A program made the position numbers and the translations under genes. Under the pieces are notes generated by a model that ran no database searches, had not been told where the DNA came from, and saw only the letters and a program-made list of their open reading frames with translations. From Pseudomonadota bacterium (GTDB taxonomy: Bacteria > Pseudomonadota > Alphaproteobacteria > Acetobacterales > Acetobacteraceae): a stretch of 64,000 bases of DNA. The stretch lies in assembly GCA_021826225.1 (NCBI GenBank), contig JAKBAV010000004.1, forward strand, positions 1 through 64,000, in the 5' to 3' direction. Of the stretch, positions 9,064 through 21,935 are shown piece after piece; the first letter of the stretch is position 1; every line of letters begins with the position of its first letter.

Positions 9064-10401
9064 ATGGCGGTGAGCAGCACGAATAATAAATGGATCGGCC
9101 CCTCCGGCGGAACCTGGAACACGGCTGCGAACTGGAGCCACGGGGTTGTCGGCGGTAATAACGGATTGGTCACCGAAATCGACGGTGGCGCCAACATCAA
9201 TGCCAACGGCCTGACGCTGAGCCTCGGCAATGTCGTTTTCGGCGGCACCGGCACGGTCACCCTTACCGGCAGTTTTTCCCTTTCCGCGTCGTCGAGCTTC
9301 ATCATCGATGCCGGCGTCACGCTGAACGTGCCGGCCGGAACAAGCCTGCCGTTGACGACCAACATTACCATGTCCGGCACCGGCACGGCCACGCTGTCCG
9401 GCGCGCATGTCACCAGCACCAACGCCATCAGCATCACCGCCGGCCAGACCCTTGTCTTGAGCGGTGTAACCGCCTCGGTGGGCAATGGCGGCAGCGGCAC
9501 GGGCATAATTATGCTCAACGGGTCCAGCCTGGCCATGAGCAATGCCGCGCCGACCGAGACTATCTATTTCGATCCCGTCGCCTCGGGCGGCGCCAAAAAC
9601 GCACTGACCATACCAAGCTACGGGCATAACCTGACGATACAGAATTTCTCGTTTGGCGATACGATCAATGTCGGCGGCGCCACGCTGGAGCTGGTTGGGT
9701 CCGGCCCGAGCTACGCGCTCAAATCCACCACCGGGACCAGCTATGGCACGGTAACCCTGGCGGCTGGCTCAACCTTGCCCGGCAGTTCTCCCTACATCCT
9801 GAATAACGCGGCCGGCGCCAACAGCTACCCCTGCTTCTATCCCGGCACCATGCTGGCCACCGCCGATGGCGAGATCGCGGTGGAGGATGTGACCATCGGG
9901 ACGACGCTCAAAATCGCTTCCGGCGCGGTGCTGCCGGTGCGCTGGGTGGGCTGGAGCGAGGTCGCCATGCGGTTCGCCGATCCGCTGCTCACCCTGCCGA
10001 TCCGCATCAAGGCCGGGGCGTTGGCCGATGGTGTGCCCGCGCGCGACCTGCTGCTCTCGCCCGACCATGCCGTGTTCATGGATGGCGTGCTGGTGCAGGC
10101 CGGGGCGCTGGTGAACGGGGTGAGCATCCTGCGCGAGACGGACGTGCCGGAGAGCTTCCGCTACTACCATGTCGAGCTCGCCACGCATGAGCTGCTGCTG
10201 GCGGAACACTGCCCGGCGGAGAGCTTCGTCGATAATATCGACCGGATGAATTTCCATAACTGGGATGAGCGCGCCGCCCCGCGCGACCCCGTGCCGGAAA
10301 TGGATATCCCGCGCGCCAAATCGGCCCGCCAGGTGCCGGCCAGCCTGCGCGCCATGCTTGCCGCCCGCATGGGCCTGCCTGGCATCGCCGCGGCCGCATA
10401 G
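9064..10401 (+). CDS. Hint (Hedgehog/intein) domain-containing protein with repetitive beta-rich N-terminus
   Basis: CFYPGTMLATADGEIAVEDVTIG...LLLSPDHAVFMDGVLVQAGALVNG...YYHVELATHELLLAEHCPAESFVD, a Hint_2-type domain. Confidence 0.88.
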   Translation: MAVSSTNNKWIGPSGGTWNTAANWSHGVVGGNNGLVTEIDGGANINANGLTLSLGNVVFGGTGTVTLTGSFSLSASSSFIIDAGVTLNVPAGTSLPLTTNITMSGTGTATLSGAHVTSTNAISITAGQTLVLSGVTASVGNGGSGTGIIMLNGSSLAMSNAAPTETIYFDPVASGGAKNALTIPSYGHNLTIQNFSFGDTINVGGATLELVGSGPSYALKSTTGTSYGTVTLAAGSTLPGSSPYILNNAAGANSYPCFYPGTMLATADGEIAVEDVTIGTTLKIASGAVLPVRWVGWSEVAMRFADPLLTLPIRIKAGALADGVPARDLLLSPDHAVFMDGVLVQAGALVNGVSILRETDVPESFRYYHVELATHELLLAEHCPAESFVDNIDRMNFHNWDERAAPRDPVPEMDIPRAKSARQVPASLRAMLAARMGLPGIAAAA

Positions 10402-10423
10402 GCTGAACGTCGCTTGAACGAGG

Positions 10424-10453
10424 AAAAGGGCGGGCCCAGGGTCCGCCCTTTTT
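10424..10453 (+). terminator. Rho-independent terminator
   Basis: AAAAGGGCGG-gcccagggt-CCGCCCTTTTT just after the Hint-domain gene. Confidence 0.85.
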
Positions 10454-10540
10454 GTTGGCACGGCGGATGGCCCTATATAGGGGCTTGTGCCCGCGCGCGC
10501 GGGGCGCGACAAATCCATAAAGTTTTTCGGGAGTAAAACC

Positions 10541-11455
10541 ATGCCGGCCAGCTCTGTCCTCGATACCATTGGCAAAACCCCGCATATCAGGCTCGCCCGG
10601 CTGTTTCCGGATGCCAATGTCTGGGTGAAGTCCGAACGTTCCAACCCGGGCGGCTCCATCAAGGACCGTATCGCCCTGGCCATGGTGGAGGCGGCGGAGG
10701 CATCCGGCGCGCTCAGGCCCGGCGGGCTGATCATCGAGCCGACCTCGGGCAATACCGGCGTCGGCCTGGCGCTGGTGGCGGCGGTGAAGGGCTACAGGCT
10801 GATTTTGGTGATGCCCGAGAGCATGTCCATCGAGCGGCGGCGGCTGATGCAGGCCTATGGCGCCAGCTTCGACCTGACGCCGCGCGAGAAGGGCATGAAA
10901 GGGGCGATCGCCCGGGCCGCCGAGCTGGCCGGGCAGAATCCCGGCGCCTGGGTGCCGCAGCAATTCGAGAACCCGGCCAATATCGACATCCATGCCCGCA
11001 CCACGGCGGTGGAAATCCTCGCCGATTTTCCGGCGGGGCTCGATGTGCTGATCACCGGCGTCGGCACCGGCGGGCATATCACCGGCTGCGCCGAGGTTTT
11101 AAAAAAGCACTGGCCAAACCTGAAGGTTTACGCGGTTGAACCGGCCGCCTCGCCGGTCATCTCAGGCGGTGCGCCCGGTCCGCATCCCATCCAGGGCATC
11201 GGGGCGGGGTTCATCCCGACCAATCTGCATACCGCCGCCATCGATGGCGTGATCCAGGTGGAGGGCGAAACTGCCAAAAAATACGCCAGGGATTCGGCCG
11301 CGATGGAGGGGTTGCTGGTCGGCATATCCTCGGGCGCCACGCTGGCGGCCATCGCCCAGAAGCTGCCGGAGCTGCCGCCGGGCAGCCGCATCCTTGGCTT
11401 CAACTACGATACCGGGGAGCGCTACCTCTCTGTGCCGGATTTCCTGCCGGCTTGA
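10541..11455 (+). CDS. cysK: Cysteine synthase A
   Basis: [60 protein letters not shown]. Confidence 0.95.
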   Translation: MPASSVLDTIGKTPHIRLARLFPDANVWVKSERSNPGGSIKDRIALAMVEAAEASGALRPGGLIIEPTSGNTGVGLALVAAVKGYRLILVMPESMSIERRRLMQAYGASFDLTPREKGMKGAIARAAELAGQNPGAWVPQQFENPANIDIHARTTAVEILADFPAGLDVLITGVGTGGHITGCAEVLKKHWPNLKVYAVEPAASPVISGGAPGPHPIQGIGAGFIPTNLHTAAIDGVIQVEGETAKKYARDSAAMEGLLVGISSGATLAAIAQKLPELPPGSRILGFNYDTGERYLSVPDFLPA

Positions 11456-11499
11456 GCCAGATCAATGTCGCGGGGCGCCGGGCGGTCCAGGTCTCGGCG

Positions 11500-12831
11500 A
11501 TGAACGATACCAACCTCATCGCCCGTTATGACGGGCGCGTGCCACGCTATACGAGCTACCCCACCGCGCCGCATTTTTCCCCGCAGGTGGATGCGGTTGC
11601 CTACGGCCAATGGCTGGAAGCCTTGCCGGAGGGGGCGGCGCTCTCGCTTTATCTGCATGTGCCGTTCTGCGACCGGCTCTGCCTGTATTGCGGCTGCAAC
11701 ACCACGGTGGTGCTGAAGGAGGCACCCAAGCGGCTCTATGCCGCGCATCTGCAGCGCGAGATCGCGCTGGTGGCGGCGCGGCTCGGCCGCCGGGCGCGCG
11801 TTACCGCCATCCATTGGGGCGGCGGCACACCCACAAGCCTGCCGGGCGACTGCCTCACCGGCATCATGGCGCAGCTCCGCGCGCTGTTCGACGTGGCGGC
11901 GGAGGCGGAAATCGCCATCGAGATCGACCCCACATCCGTTACGCCCGCCATACTGGCCACCCTCGCGGAAATGGGCGTGAACCGCGCCAGCCTCGGCGTG
12001 CAGGATTTCTGCCCCGAGGTGCAGGAGGCGATCGGCCGGCACCAGAGCTACGCGCAGACCTGGCGTTGCGCGCAGGCGATGCGCGGTCTGGGCATCACCT
12101 CGCTGAACCTCGACCTGATCTATGGCCTGCCGTTTCAGACGGCGGAGTCCGTGGCCCGCACCGCGCGCCAGGCACTGGCGCTGGGGGCGGAACGCATCGC
12201 CGTGTTCGGCTACGCGCATGTGCCGTGGATGAAGAAGCACCAGAGCCTGATCCGCGACGAGACCCTGCCGGATGCCGCGGCGCGGTTTGCCCAGACCGGG
12301 ATCATCCGGCAAATCCTGGTGGAGGAAGGCGGCTATGTGCCGGTCGGGCTCGACCATTTCGCGCTGCCCGGCGATGCCATGGCGCAAGCGGCGCGCGAGG
12401 GCGTGCTGCATCGCAGTTTTCAGGGCTACACCACCGATGCGGCGCCGGTGCTCATCGGGCTCGGGGCCAGCGCCATCGGTACGCTGCCGCGCGGCTATGT
12501 GCAAAATGCCAGTTCCGTGCCGGCTTATAACGCCGCGATCGCGCGTGGTGAATTCGCCGTGGCGCGCGGCGTGGCGCTGAATGCCGAGGATGTGCTGCGC
12601 CGTGGCGTGATCGAAGCCATCATGTGCGATCTCGCGGCCGATATTCCGCCTTCCTTGCATGACGATGCCGCCGGTCTCGCACGGTTCGTCGCGGACGGGC
12701 TGGTGCAATGGGACGGCCACCGCCTGGAGGTGACCGAACGCGGCCGCCCCTTTGTGCGCAATGTCGCCGCGCTGTTCGATGCCTATCTGCAACCGATAAG
12801 CGGTGCGCCGCGCCACGCCACCGCGGTATGA
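11500..12831 (+). CDS. hemN: Oxygen-independent coproporphyrinogen III oxidase
   Basis: Radical SAM motif YLHVPFCDRLCLYCGCNTTVV; RYTSYPTAPHFSP start. Confidence 0.95.
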   Translation: MNDTNLIARYDGRVPRYTSYPTAPHFSPQVDAVAYGQWLEALPEGAALSLYLHVPFCDRLCLYCGCNTTVVLKEAPKRLYAAHLQREIALVAARLGRRARVTAIHWGGGTPTSLPGDCLTGIMAQLRALFDVAAEAEIAIEIDPTSVTPAILATLAEMGVNRASLGVQDFCPEVQEAIGRHQSYAQTWRCAQAMRGLGITSLNLDLIYGLPFQTAESVARTARQALALGAERIAVFGYAHVPWMKKHQSLIRDETLPDAAARFAQTGIIRQILVEEGGYVPVGLDHFALPGDAMAQAAREGVLHRSFQGYTTDAAPVLIGLGASAIGTLPRGYVQNASSVPAYNAAIARGEFAVARGVALNAEDVLRRGVIEAIMCDLAADIPPSLHDDAAGLARFVADGLVQWDGHRLEVTERGRPFVRNVAALFDAYLQPISGAPRHATAV

Positions 12832-12852
12832 TCAAACGCGGTATGATCAAAC
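12823..12852. repeat. Tandem 15-bp duplication (gcggtatgatcaaac x2) spanning the hemN stop codon
   Basis: Two exact adjacent copies, 12823-12837 and 12838-12852. Confidence 0.95.
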
Positions 12853-12860
12853 GCTGAATC

Positions 12861-12897
12861 AAAGAAAAAAACCCTGCCACGGAAACCCATGGCAGGG
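12861..12897 (-). terminator. Rho-independent terminator of the downstream minus-strand regulator
   Basis: Minus strand: CCCTGCCA-tgggtttccg-TGGCAGGG followed by TTTTTTTCTTT. Confidence 0.88.
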
Positions 12898-12989
12898 CCA
12901 AGTTTTGGGGAGTGTATCCGCTGTGGGATAAACAGCTTATGCCAGGACTGGCCGCGCATTTCCTTGACACAGATCAAAGCCGGAAAATT

Positions 12990-14903
12990 TTAATGGCCGC
13001 GCCGCCCGGCAAGGCGGCGATACAATGTGTTGCGGCTGATGCCGAGATGGCGTGCCGCCGCGGCGATATTGCCGCCGGCCGCCGCCACGGCGCTCGCGAT
13101 CATGGCATCGGATTGCGCGCGCAGCGAGGCACCACCCTGGAGTGGCGGCGCCGTGTGGCGGGCGGCAAGCTCGCGCCGCGCATCATCGCCCAGATGCGCC
13201 AGGGTAATTTCCGTTTCGCCCTCATCCAACATCAGGCGGGCGGTACGCAGCCAGCCGGCAAGCTGGCGCAGATTGCCGGGCCAGCGATGCCGCGCGAGGG
13301 CCTCACCCAAAGCGGGGGAAAGTTTTAGCTCATTGGCCGATGCGCGGCTTTCCCCGGCCAGGATGCGGGCGATAAGCACCGCCATATCGGTACGTGCGCG
13401 CAAGGGCGGCAATGTTACCGCCAGCCCGCCCAGATGGTAATACAGATCGGCACGGAATGTTCCGGACTCGATGCATCGTGGCAGGTCGGCGGCGCTGGCG
13501 GTGATGAGCCGGATATCAACCGGCACCGCCCGCCCGCCAATGCGCGCGACCTGTTTTTCCTCAAACACGCGCAGCAGCCGGCTCTGCAGGGCGAGCGGCA
13601 AGGCGCTGACATCGTCAAGGAACAAGGTGCCGCCACTGGCTTCGCAAATACGCCCATCTCCCGTGGCATGGCCGAAGAGTTCCGCTTCGAGCTGCGGTTC
13701 CGCCAGCGCCGCGCAGTTTACGGCGATGAATGCGGCGCGGTGGCGCGGCCCGGCTTCATGCACGGCACGGGCAAGCACGCTTTTTCCCGTGCCGTTTTCG
13801 CCCTGCAGCAGGATGGGCAGCTGGTGCCCGAGCACGCGGCGCAACTGGCTGATGGCCTTGCCGAGCTGGGCATCGCCCGTATCCAGCGCCGCCAGCGCAT
13901 CACCCGGAGGGGCGGCTGTGATAGCGGATTGAACGGGCCCCGCGTGATCAAGCGGCGGATGGACGAGCGGCGCGTTGAAGGTCTCGATGGACATGAACAT
14001 CATCGTGCCGTTGCGCAGCCGGATGCAGACCGGCCGGCCCTGGGCCTCACGGTCGAGATCCATCAGCCGTGTCAAGCTGGTATCGAAACAACCCGCGGCA
14101 TCGCGCGTGCCGATATCGGCCGGGCGCAGGCCGAGCATGGCGAAGCCGGCGCGGTTGGCACCAAGGATCTTGCCGTCCCCGCCAAGGGCAATAGCCCCTT
14201 CCACCATGCTGCCGACACAGTCGCGCGATATGTGAAAGCGCAGCCTGGTATGGTGCAGGAAGGCGATTTCGAAAATCCGGTTCTCGATCATCTGCGCGGC
14301 GGCGCGCACCAGGCCGAACGTATGCGGGTGGTAGATGCGGGCATCGCATGAAATATCGATGATGCCGAGCAACTGGCCGCCGGGGCCGGTGAGCGGGGCG
14401 GCGGCGCAGGCGAGAAAATTATTGCGCTTGAGGTAATGCTCGGCGCCATTCACCACGACCGGCTTCCCCTCGATGAGCGCCGTGCCGATGGCATTGGTGC
14501 CGCGCTGATCCTCGGCCCAGCAAGCCCCGGTGGTGAGCGCGACCTTGGCCGCGCGGCCACAGAAATCCGTATCCCCCGCCGCTTCGAGCAGGTAGCCATT
14601 GGCATCGGAGAGCAGCAGGACGCAGCCGGAATCCTTGATCTGGCTGTAGAAATACGAAATCACCGGCCTGGCCTGGCTGATCAGCACGGCATTGCGCTCA
14701 GCGGCGATGCCCCGTTCAGCCTGGCCATAATGCGGCACATCGCGGCGGTTCTGCTCGGGCGTCAGCCCCGCCATCCGGCAGCGTTGCCAGGAGCGGCTGA
14801 TATCGCCCGGATCGCCGCCCCGGAGCGCGACGGCGTGTGGCGGGTTCACTTCCGCCCGCGCGGATAGTCGGTAAGGTTCCATGGCTGGCGCGTCCTGGCC
14901 CAT
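12990..14903 (-). CDS. AcoR-type Fis-family activator (GAF + AAA+ + Fis HTH) lacking the GAFTGA loop
   Basis: SRSWQRC N-terminus, Walker A GENGTGKS, C-terminal Fis HTH (NIAAAARHLGISRNTLYRRL); AAA+ region reads ELFGHATGDGRICEASGGTLFLDD with no GAFTGA. Confidence 0.9.
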   Translation of the reverse strand: MGQDAPAMEPYRLSARAEVNPPHAVALRGGDPGDISRSWQRCRMAGLTPEQNRRDVPHYGQAERGIAAERNAVLISQARPVISYFYSQIKDSGCVLLLSDANGYLLEAAGDTDFCGRAAKVALTTGACWAEDQRGTNAIGTALIEGKPVVVNGAEHYLKRNNFLACAAAPLTGPGGQLLGIIDISCDARIYHPHTFGLVRAAAQMIENRIFEIAFLHHTRLRFHISRDCVGSMVEGAIALGGDGKILGANRAGFAMLGLRPADIGTRDAAGCFDTSLTRLMDLDREAQGRPVCIRLRNGTMMFMSIETFNAPLVHPPLDHAGPVQSAITAAPPGDALAALDTGDAQLGKAISQLRRVLGHQLPILLQGENGTGKSVLARAVHEAGPRHRAAFIAVNCAALAEPQLEAELFGHATGDGRICEASGGTLFLDDVSALPLALQSRLLRVFEEKQVARIGGRAVPVDIRLITASAADLPRCIESGTFRADLYYHLGGLAVTLPPLRARTDMAVLIARILAGESRASANELKLSPALGEALARHRWPGNLRQLAGWLRTARLMLDEGETEITLAHLGDDARRELAARHTAPPLQGGASLRAQSDAMIASAVAAAGGNIAAAARHLGISRNTLYRRLAGRRGH

Positions 14904-15090
14904 TTGATACGGGGCATTCTGGCCTCGTGATTCTTAAAATTTTCGTTAAGCTCCAGGTCCGTGCCGCGCAAGTGAATTTTTGGCTGCTCCATTCTGGCAC
15001 AGTGCCCCGTTTCGTCACGCGAAATGCTTTTAATTTGCAACACTCGCGCGGCACGGCGCAGAAATTCCAAATCATACCGGAGGAACCACC

Positions 15091-16623
15091 ATGCTCGACG
15101 CCGCCATTGCCCCCTTGCCGGGAAGCGCCCTCGCGGGCTTCAGCTTCAAGCCGCGCTACGATAATTTTATCGGCGGCAAGTTCGTGCCGCCCTGCGCGGG
15201 CCAGTATTTCGACAATATCTCGCCGATCACCGGGCGGGTCTTCACCCAGGCGGCGCGCTCGGCGGCCGCCGATATCGAACTGGCGCTCGATGCCGCGCAT
15301 GCCGCGGCGCCGGGCTGGGGCCGCATGAGTGCCGCCGCCCGCGCCAACATACTCAACCGCGTGGCCGACCGCATGGAGCAGAATCTTGAATTGCTTGCTT
15401 ATGTGGAAACGGTCGATAACGGCAAGCCGATCCGCGAGACCACGCTGGCGGATGTGCCGCTCGCCATCGACCATATGCGCTATTTCGCCGCCTGCATCCG
15501 CGCCCAGGAGGGTAACCTCAGCGAAATCGACGAGACCACGGTCGCCTATCATTATCACGAGCCGCTCGGCGTCGTCGGGCAGATCATCCCGTGGAATTTC
15601 CCGCTGCTGATGGCCGTTTGGAAGCTCGCCCCGGCTCTGGCGGCGGGCAATTGCGTGGTGCTGAAACCAGCCGAGCAGACGCCGGTCTCCATCCTCGTGC
15701 TGGCCGAGCTGATCGCCGACCTGCTGCCGCCCGGCGTGCTCAACATCGTCAACGGGTTCGGGCTGGAAGCCGGCAAACCGCTGGCCTCGTCCAGCCGCGT
15801 CGCCAAAATCGCCTTCACCGGCGAGACCTCGACCGGCCGGCTGATCATGCAGTATGCCAGCGCCAACCTCATTCCCGTCACGCTGGAGCTGGGCGGCAAA
15901 TCACCCAATATCTTCTTCGCCGATGTGATGGACGCGGATGACGCGTTTCTCGACAAGGCTGTGGAAGGGCTTGTGCTGTTCGCGCTCAACCAGGGCGAGG
16001 TCTGCACCTGCCCGTCGCGGGCCTTCATCCAGGAAAGCATCTATGACCGCTTCATGGACCGCGTGCTCCGGCGCGTGGCGGCCATCAAGCAGGGCAACCC
16101 GCTGGACATGGCGACCATGATCGGCGCCCAGGCCTCGGCCGAGCAGGTCGAGAAGATCATGTCATATATCGCCATCGGCCATGGCGAGGGCGCGGAACTG
16201 CTGATCGGCGGCGCCAAAGCCGATCTCGGCGGCGCGCTCTCGGAAGGCTATTACATCAACCCGACGATCTTTCGCGGCCACAATAAAATGCGCCTGTTCC
16301 AGGAGGAGATTTTCGGCCCGGTGCTCTCGGTCACCACCTTCAAAACCGAGGACGAGGCGCTGCAGGCGGCGAATGACACGCTTTACGGCCTGGGCGCCGG
16401 TGTATGGTCGCGCGACATGAACCGCGCCTACCGCATGGGCCGCGGCATCAAGGCGGGGCGGGTCTGGACAAATTGTTACCATTTGTATCCGGCGCATGCC
16501 GCTTTCGGTGGCTATAAGCAGTCCGGCATCGGCCGCGAGACGCATAAGATGATGCTCGATCACTACCAGCAGACCAAGAATCTTCTGGTCAGCTACAGCC
16601 CCAACGCGCTCGGCTTCTTCTGA
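15091..16623 (+). CDS. Aldehyde dehydrogenase (ExaC/AldA-like)
   Basis: [26 protein letters not shown] catalytic Cys, [17 protein letters not shown]. Confidence 0.95.
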   Translation: MLDAAIAPLPGSALAGFSFKPRYDNFIGGKFVPPCAGQYFDNISPITGRVFTQAARSAAADIELALDAAHAAAPGWGRMSAAARANILNRVADRMEQNLELLAYVETVDNGKPIRETTLADVPLAIDHMRYFAACIRAQEGNLSEIDETTVAYHYHEPLGVVGQIIPWNFPLLMAVWKLAPALAAGNCVVLKPAEQTPVSILVLAELIADLLPPGVLNIVNGFGLEAGKPLASSSRVAKIAFTGETSTGRLIMQYASANLIPVTLELGGKSPNIFFADVMDADDAFLDKAVEGLVLFALNQGEVCTCPSRAFIQESIYDRFMDRVLRRVAAIKQGNPLDMATMIGAQASAEQVEKIMSYIAIGHGEGAELLIGGAKADLGGALSEGYYINPTIFRGHNKMRLFQEEIFGPVLSVTTFKTEDEALQAANDTLYGLGAGVWSRDMNRAYRMGRGIKAGRVWTNCYHLYPAHAAFGGYKQSGIGRETHKMMLDHYQQTKNLLVSYSPNALGFF

Positions 16624-16790
16624 AGCGGCATGGGCGGCGAGGCGGCAGATTATTGCTTTGCCACGATAAAGCGGGCAAAACGATGCTGCGGTCCACCATG
16701 TGATGGATTCGTTACGGCCGATGCGCCGCTACCCGGCGCGGGCGTTGTGCAACCTTGTAGCGTCCGCGACCGGACGGAAGAGAGACACCG

Positions 16791-17219
16791 ATGAAGACCC
16801 TCAAGATCACCGGATCGGCATTTGCGGCCCTGTTGCTCTCCGCTGGCGCGGTGCTTTCCGCCAGCGCGGCCATGGCCGGCACCCCGCCCGCGCTCTACAC
16901 CGCCGCCCAGGCCAGCGCCGGGGCGGCAGCCTATGCCCAGAATTGCGCGATGTGCCATGGCGCCGACCTCAAGGGCGGGGCCGGCCCGGCGCTGGCGGGC
17001 CAGGGCTTCGCCGCCGCGGGTGCCGGCAAAACCGTGGGCAGCGTGTTCACCATGGTGGCGCAGCAAATGCCGGCGGGCCAGCCAGGCAGCCTGAGCCAGA
17101 CCCAGTACGAGGATATCATGTCCTATATCCTGCAGGAGAACGGCTACCCGGCTGGCAGCGCCGCACTGGTGTACAAGGCCGCGCTCGCCTCCACCACGCC
17201 GGTCGTCGCCTCGAAGTAA
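16791..17219 (+). CDS. Class I c-type cytochrome
   Basis: Signal peptide and CAMCH heme-binding motif. Confidence 0.92.
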   Translation: MKTLKITGSAFAALLLSAGAVLSASAAMAGTPPALYTAAQASAGAAAYAQNCAMCHGADLKGGAGPALAGQGFAAAGAGKTVGSVFTMVAQQMPAGQPGSLSQTQYEDIMSYILQENGYPAGSAALVYKAALASTTPVVASK

Positions 17220-17384
17220 AACCCCGTTGCCTGTCATGCCGCCACGCCCCCGCAAGGGCGCGGCGCATGATGCGGCGGCAGCACGGCGCCGCGCCCGCCC
17301 GGCTGGACGCGGGCCGCCGCCTTTGCTTAAATTTCTCCCAGCCAGGGTTTACCCTGAGCGTCTTCTGGTCTGCCGAGAGCCAAG

Positions 17385-17852
17385 ATGAACCGTACCGCCG
17401 CCGAGATCATGACAAAAGCCCCGCTCACCGTCCTGCACCCGCAGGACCGTGTGCCCCGCATCGCCGCCGCCCTGCGCGACAACCATGTGAGCGCGGCGCC
17501 GGTGGTGGATGAAGCCGGCAGGCTGCTCGGCCTGGTGAGCGAGAGCGATCTGATCCGCCATCTCGGCGATGCCGAGACCAAGCGCCGCGCCTGGTGGCTG
17601 GAGCTGCTCTCCGAGGGCGAAGGCCTGGCGGCGGATTTCCTGGATTACCTGAAAGAGGAAAACCGCACCGCCGCCGATGTGATGAAGCGCGAGGTGGTGA
17701 CGGTGGCCGAGGACACCGCGGTCGGCGAGATTGTCGATCTGTTCGCCCGCCACGGCATCAAGCGCGTGCCGGTGCTGCGTGAGGGCGTGCTGGTCGGCAT
17801 CGTCGCGCGCTCCGACATCATTCGCGCCCTGGCCGCGCCCAACCCGGCCTGA
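17385..17852 (+). CDS. CBS-domain protein
   Basis: Two CBS repeats (AAEIMTKAPLTVLHPQDRVPRIAAALRDNHVSAAPVVD / AADVMKREVVTVAEDTAVGEIVDLFARHGIKRVPVL). Confidence 0.93.
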   Translation: MNRTAAEIMTKAPLTVLHPQDRVPRIAAALRDNHVSAAPVVDEAGRLLGLVSESDLIRHLGDAETKRRAWWLELLSEGEGLAADFLDYLKEENRTAADVMKREVVTVAEDTAVGEIVDLFARHGIKRVPVLREGVLVGIVARSDIIRALAAPNPA

Positions 17853-17894
17853 CTGCCCCTGGATTGATCCTGGTCAAGCCGGCTCCGGCACGGC

Positions 17895-19811
17895 TTGCTA
17901 TACTGCGCCTTTACATCAGGAGAGCGCGATTTGGCGGACGGGCTTCAGAAGCAGGGCAGGCAGATGCCGGGCGGCAGTCTCGGATTTATTTTCCTGGGGC
18001 TGCTGATGGCGGTGCTGCTGACCAGCCTCCTGACCAGCGTGCAGGGCAATGCGGTAGAAAGCATCCCCTACAGCCAGTTCCTGACCTTGCTGCACCAGGG
18101 CCAGGTCAATGACCTCACCGTCAATGACAACACGATCACCGGCACGCTGAAGCAGGCTGCCGCCAGCGGTGCCACGCAGTTCACCACCGACCGCGTGGAC
18201 CCGGCTCTGGCGCAGGAGCTGTCCGGCGCGAAAGTGACCTATTCCGGCGTCCCGGCGCCCGGCTTTCTCGCGGGGCTGCTTGGCTGGCTCGCACCTCTGC
18301 TGCTGTTCGCCGGGTTCTGGTACCTCATGCTCAGCGGGCGCATGGGCGGCGGGGCCGGCGGCGGGCTGCTGGCCACCGGCAAGGCCCGCGCGCGGGTTTA
18401 TGCCGAGAGCGATATCAGCATCCGCTTCCGCGATGTCGCGGGGGTGGAAGAGGCCAAGGCCGAGCTCAAGGAGGTGGTGGATTTCCTGAAAAACCCCGCC
18501 GCCTATGGCCGGCTCGGCGCGCATATTCCCAAAGGCATTCTGCTCGTCGGCCCGCCCGGCACCGGCAAAACCCTGCTGGCACGCGCCGTGGCGGGTGAGG
18601 CGGGGGTTGTGTTTTTTTCCATCTCCGGCTCGGAATTCGTGGAAATGTTCGTGGGCGTGGGCGCGGCGCGGGTGCGCGACCTGTTCGTGCAGGCCCGCGC
18701 CCAGGCCCCGGCCATCATCTTCATCGACGAGCTGGACGCGCTGGGCCGCGCCCGCAACGCGGCGATGCCAGGCGGCGGCAATGACGAGAAAGAGCAGACG
18801 CTGAACCAGCTTCTGGCCGAGATGGACGGGTTCGACCCCTCCGCCGGCGTGGTGCTGCTGGCCGCTACCAACCGGCCGGAAATTCTCGATCCGGCCTTGT
18901 TGCGGGCCGGGCGCTTCGACCGCCAGGTGCTGGTGGACCGGCCCGACCGCGCCGGGCGCGAGCAGATTTTGCTCCTCCACATGCATAAGGTGAAGCTGGC
19001 GCCGGAGGTCTCAGCGGCGGAAATCGCGGCGCTGACACCGGGGTTTACCGGGGCTGATCTGGCGAATCTGGTGAATGAGGCGGCACTTCTGGCGACGCGG
19101 CGCAACGCCGAGGCGGTGACGTTGGACGATTTTTCCAATGCCGTGGAGCGCATCATCGCCGGGCTGGAGAAACACGACCGGCTGCTGGCGCCCAAGGAGC
19201 GCGCGGTGGTGGCGCATCATGAGATGGGCCACGCCATCACCGCCATGGCGCTGCCGGATGTCGACAAGGTGCAGAAGATTTCGATCATTCCGCATGGCAT
19301 CGCGGCACTCGGGTATACCATCCAGCGGCCAACGCAGGATCGCTTCATCATGAGCCGGAGCGAGTTGCTGGAGCGCATCACGGTGCTGCTCGGCGGACGT
19401 GCGGCGGAGTCGCTGATGTTTCCGGATATTTCCACCGGGGCGGCGGATGATCTGATGCGCGCGACGGATATGGCGCGCGCCATGGTGGTGCGTTACGGCA
19501 TGGATACGAAACTCGGCCAGGTGACTTATGAGCCGGAGACCTCACATTTTCTCGGCGGCGGACAGGAGTTTCGGCCGCGCCAGTATAGCGAGCAGACGGC
19601 GGCGGCGATCGATGGGGCGATCCGCGAGCTGATCGAGGCGGCGTTCACCCGGGCGCGGGCGATATTGCAGGCCAACCTGCCGGCCTTGCGCGCCGGTGCC
19701 GCGGAGCTGCTGCGCGACGAGACGATTTCCGGCGAGCGTCTGGCGGCGGTCGCGGCCACGGTACCGGCCTGGACCGGCAACACCACGGCCCGTCTCAGCG
19801 AAGCGGGTTGA
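17895..19811 (+). CDS. ftsH: FtsH-family ATP-dependent zinc metalloprotease (paralogue)
   Basis: N-terminal TM segments, Walker [12 protein letters not shown] region, zinc site HHEMGH. Confidence 0.93.
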   Translation: MLYCAFTSGERDLADGLQKQGRQMPGGSLGFIFLGLLMAVLLTSLLTSVQGNAVESIPYSQFLTLLHQGQVNDLTVNDNTITGTLKQAAASGATQFTTDRVDPALAQELSGAKVTYSGVPAPGFLAGLLGWLAPLLLFAGFWYLMLSGRMGGGAGGGLLATGKARARVYAESDISIRFRDVAGVEEAKAELKEVVDFLKNPAAYGRLGAHIPKGILLVGPPGTGKTLLARAVAGEAGVVFFSISGSEFVEMFVGVGAARVRDLFVQARAQAPAIIFIDELDALGRARNAAMPGGGNDEKEQTLNQLLAEMDGFDPSAGVVLLAATNRPEILDPALLRAGRFDRQVLVDRPDRAGREQILLLHMHKVKLAPEVSAAEIAALTPGFTGADLANLVNEAALLATRRNAEAVTLDDFSNAVERIIAGLEKHDRLLAPKERAVVAHHEMGHAITAMALPDVDKVQKISIIPHGIAALGYTIQRPTQDRFIMSRSELLERITVLLGGRAAESLMFPDISTGAADDLMRATDMARAMVVRYGMDTKLGQVTYEPETSHFLGGGQEFRPRQYSEQTAAAIDGAIRELIEAAFTRARAILQANLPALRAGAAELLRDETISGERLAAVAATVPAWTGNTTARLSEAG

Positions 19812-19831
19812 ACCGGCATCCGCAAAGCGGG

Positions 19832-21511
<1,680 letters not shown>

Positions 21512-21562
21512 TGTATTGTAACTTGTTGATATAAAACAAATCTTTAGGTAATTGAAAGTATA

Positions 21563-21627
21563 TGTGTAAGAAAATGTGTAATTTTAGCCATTTCTAAGCG
21601 ATTTCGTGATTATTACGATTTGTGTAA
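21563..21627. promoter_or_regulatory. Candidate integrase arm-type sites (left end)
   Basis: TGTGTAA at 21563-21569, 21575-21581, 21621-21627; same heptamer in tandem near the right end. Confidence 0.6.
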
Positions 21628-21935
21628 ATTATTGTTTTCATAAAGAATTTTTTAAAGCGCGGTCTTAGGCGTCCTCGCTCCAGCGCCTCGAATCAGATCG
21701 TTACGAACACGGTTGTATCGGGTGCTGGGCACCGTGCCGGGGTGCTCGGCCTGATGGTAAAAATCATTCGACATCCTCCTGTTCTCCCGATCACGACGGG
21801 CGCAACGGGGCGGAGCGGGATCGGCAGGGCGCAATAGGCTGCCGCCGTACTCATTCCTGTCCAATCTCGGCAAATTCGAAAGTGCACAATCAATTTATCC
21901 TTGTAAAATTGGAATTATAAGCCGATATTGCTAGC

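Noticed and set aside
11422-12816. 464-aa minus-strand ORF
   Set aside because: Antisense to hemN; shadow-ORF composition
14904-15090. Sigma-54 promoter for the aldehyde dehydrogenase
   Set aside because: TGGCAC at 14995 is not followed by a correctly spaced TTGC[AT] element
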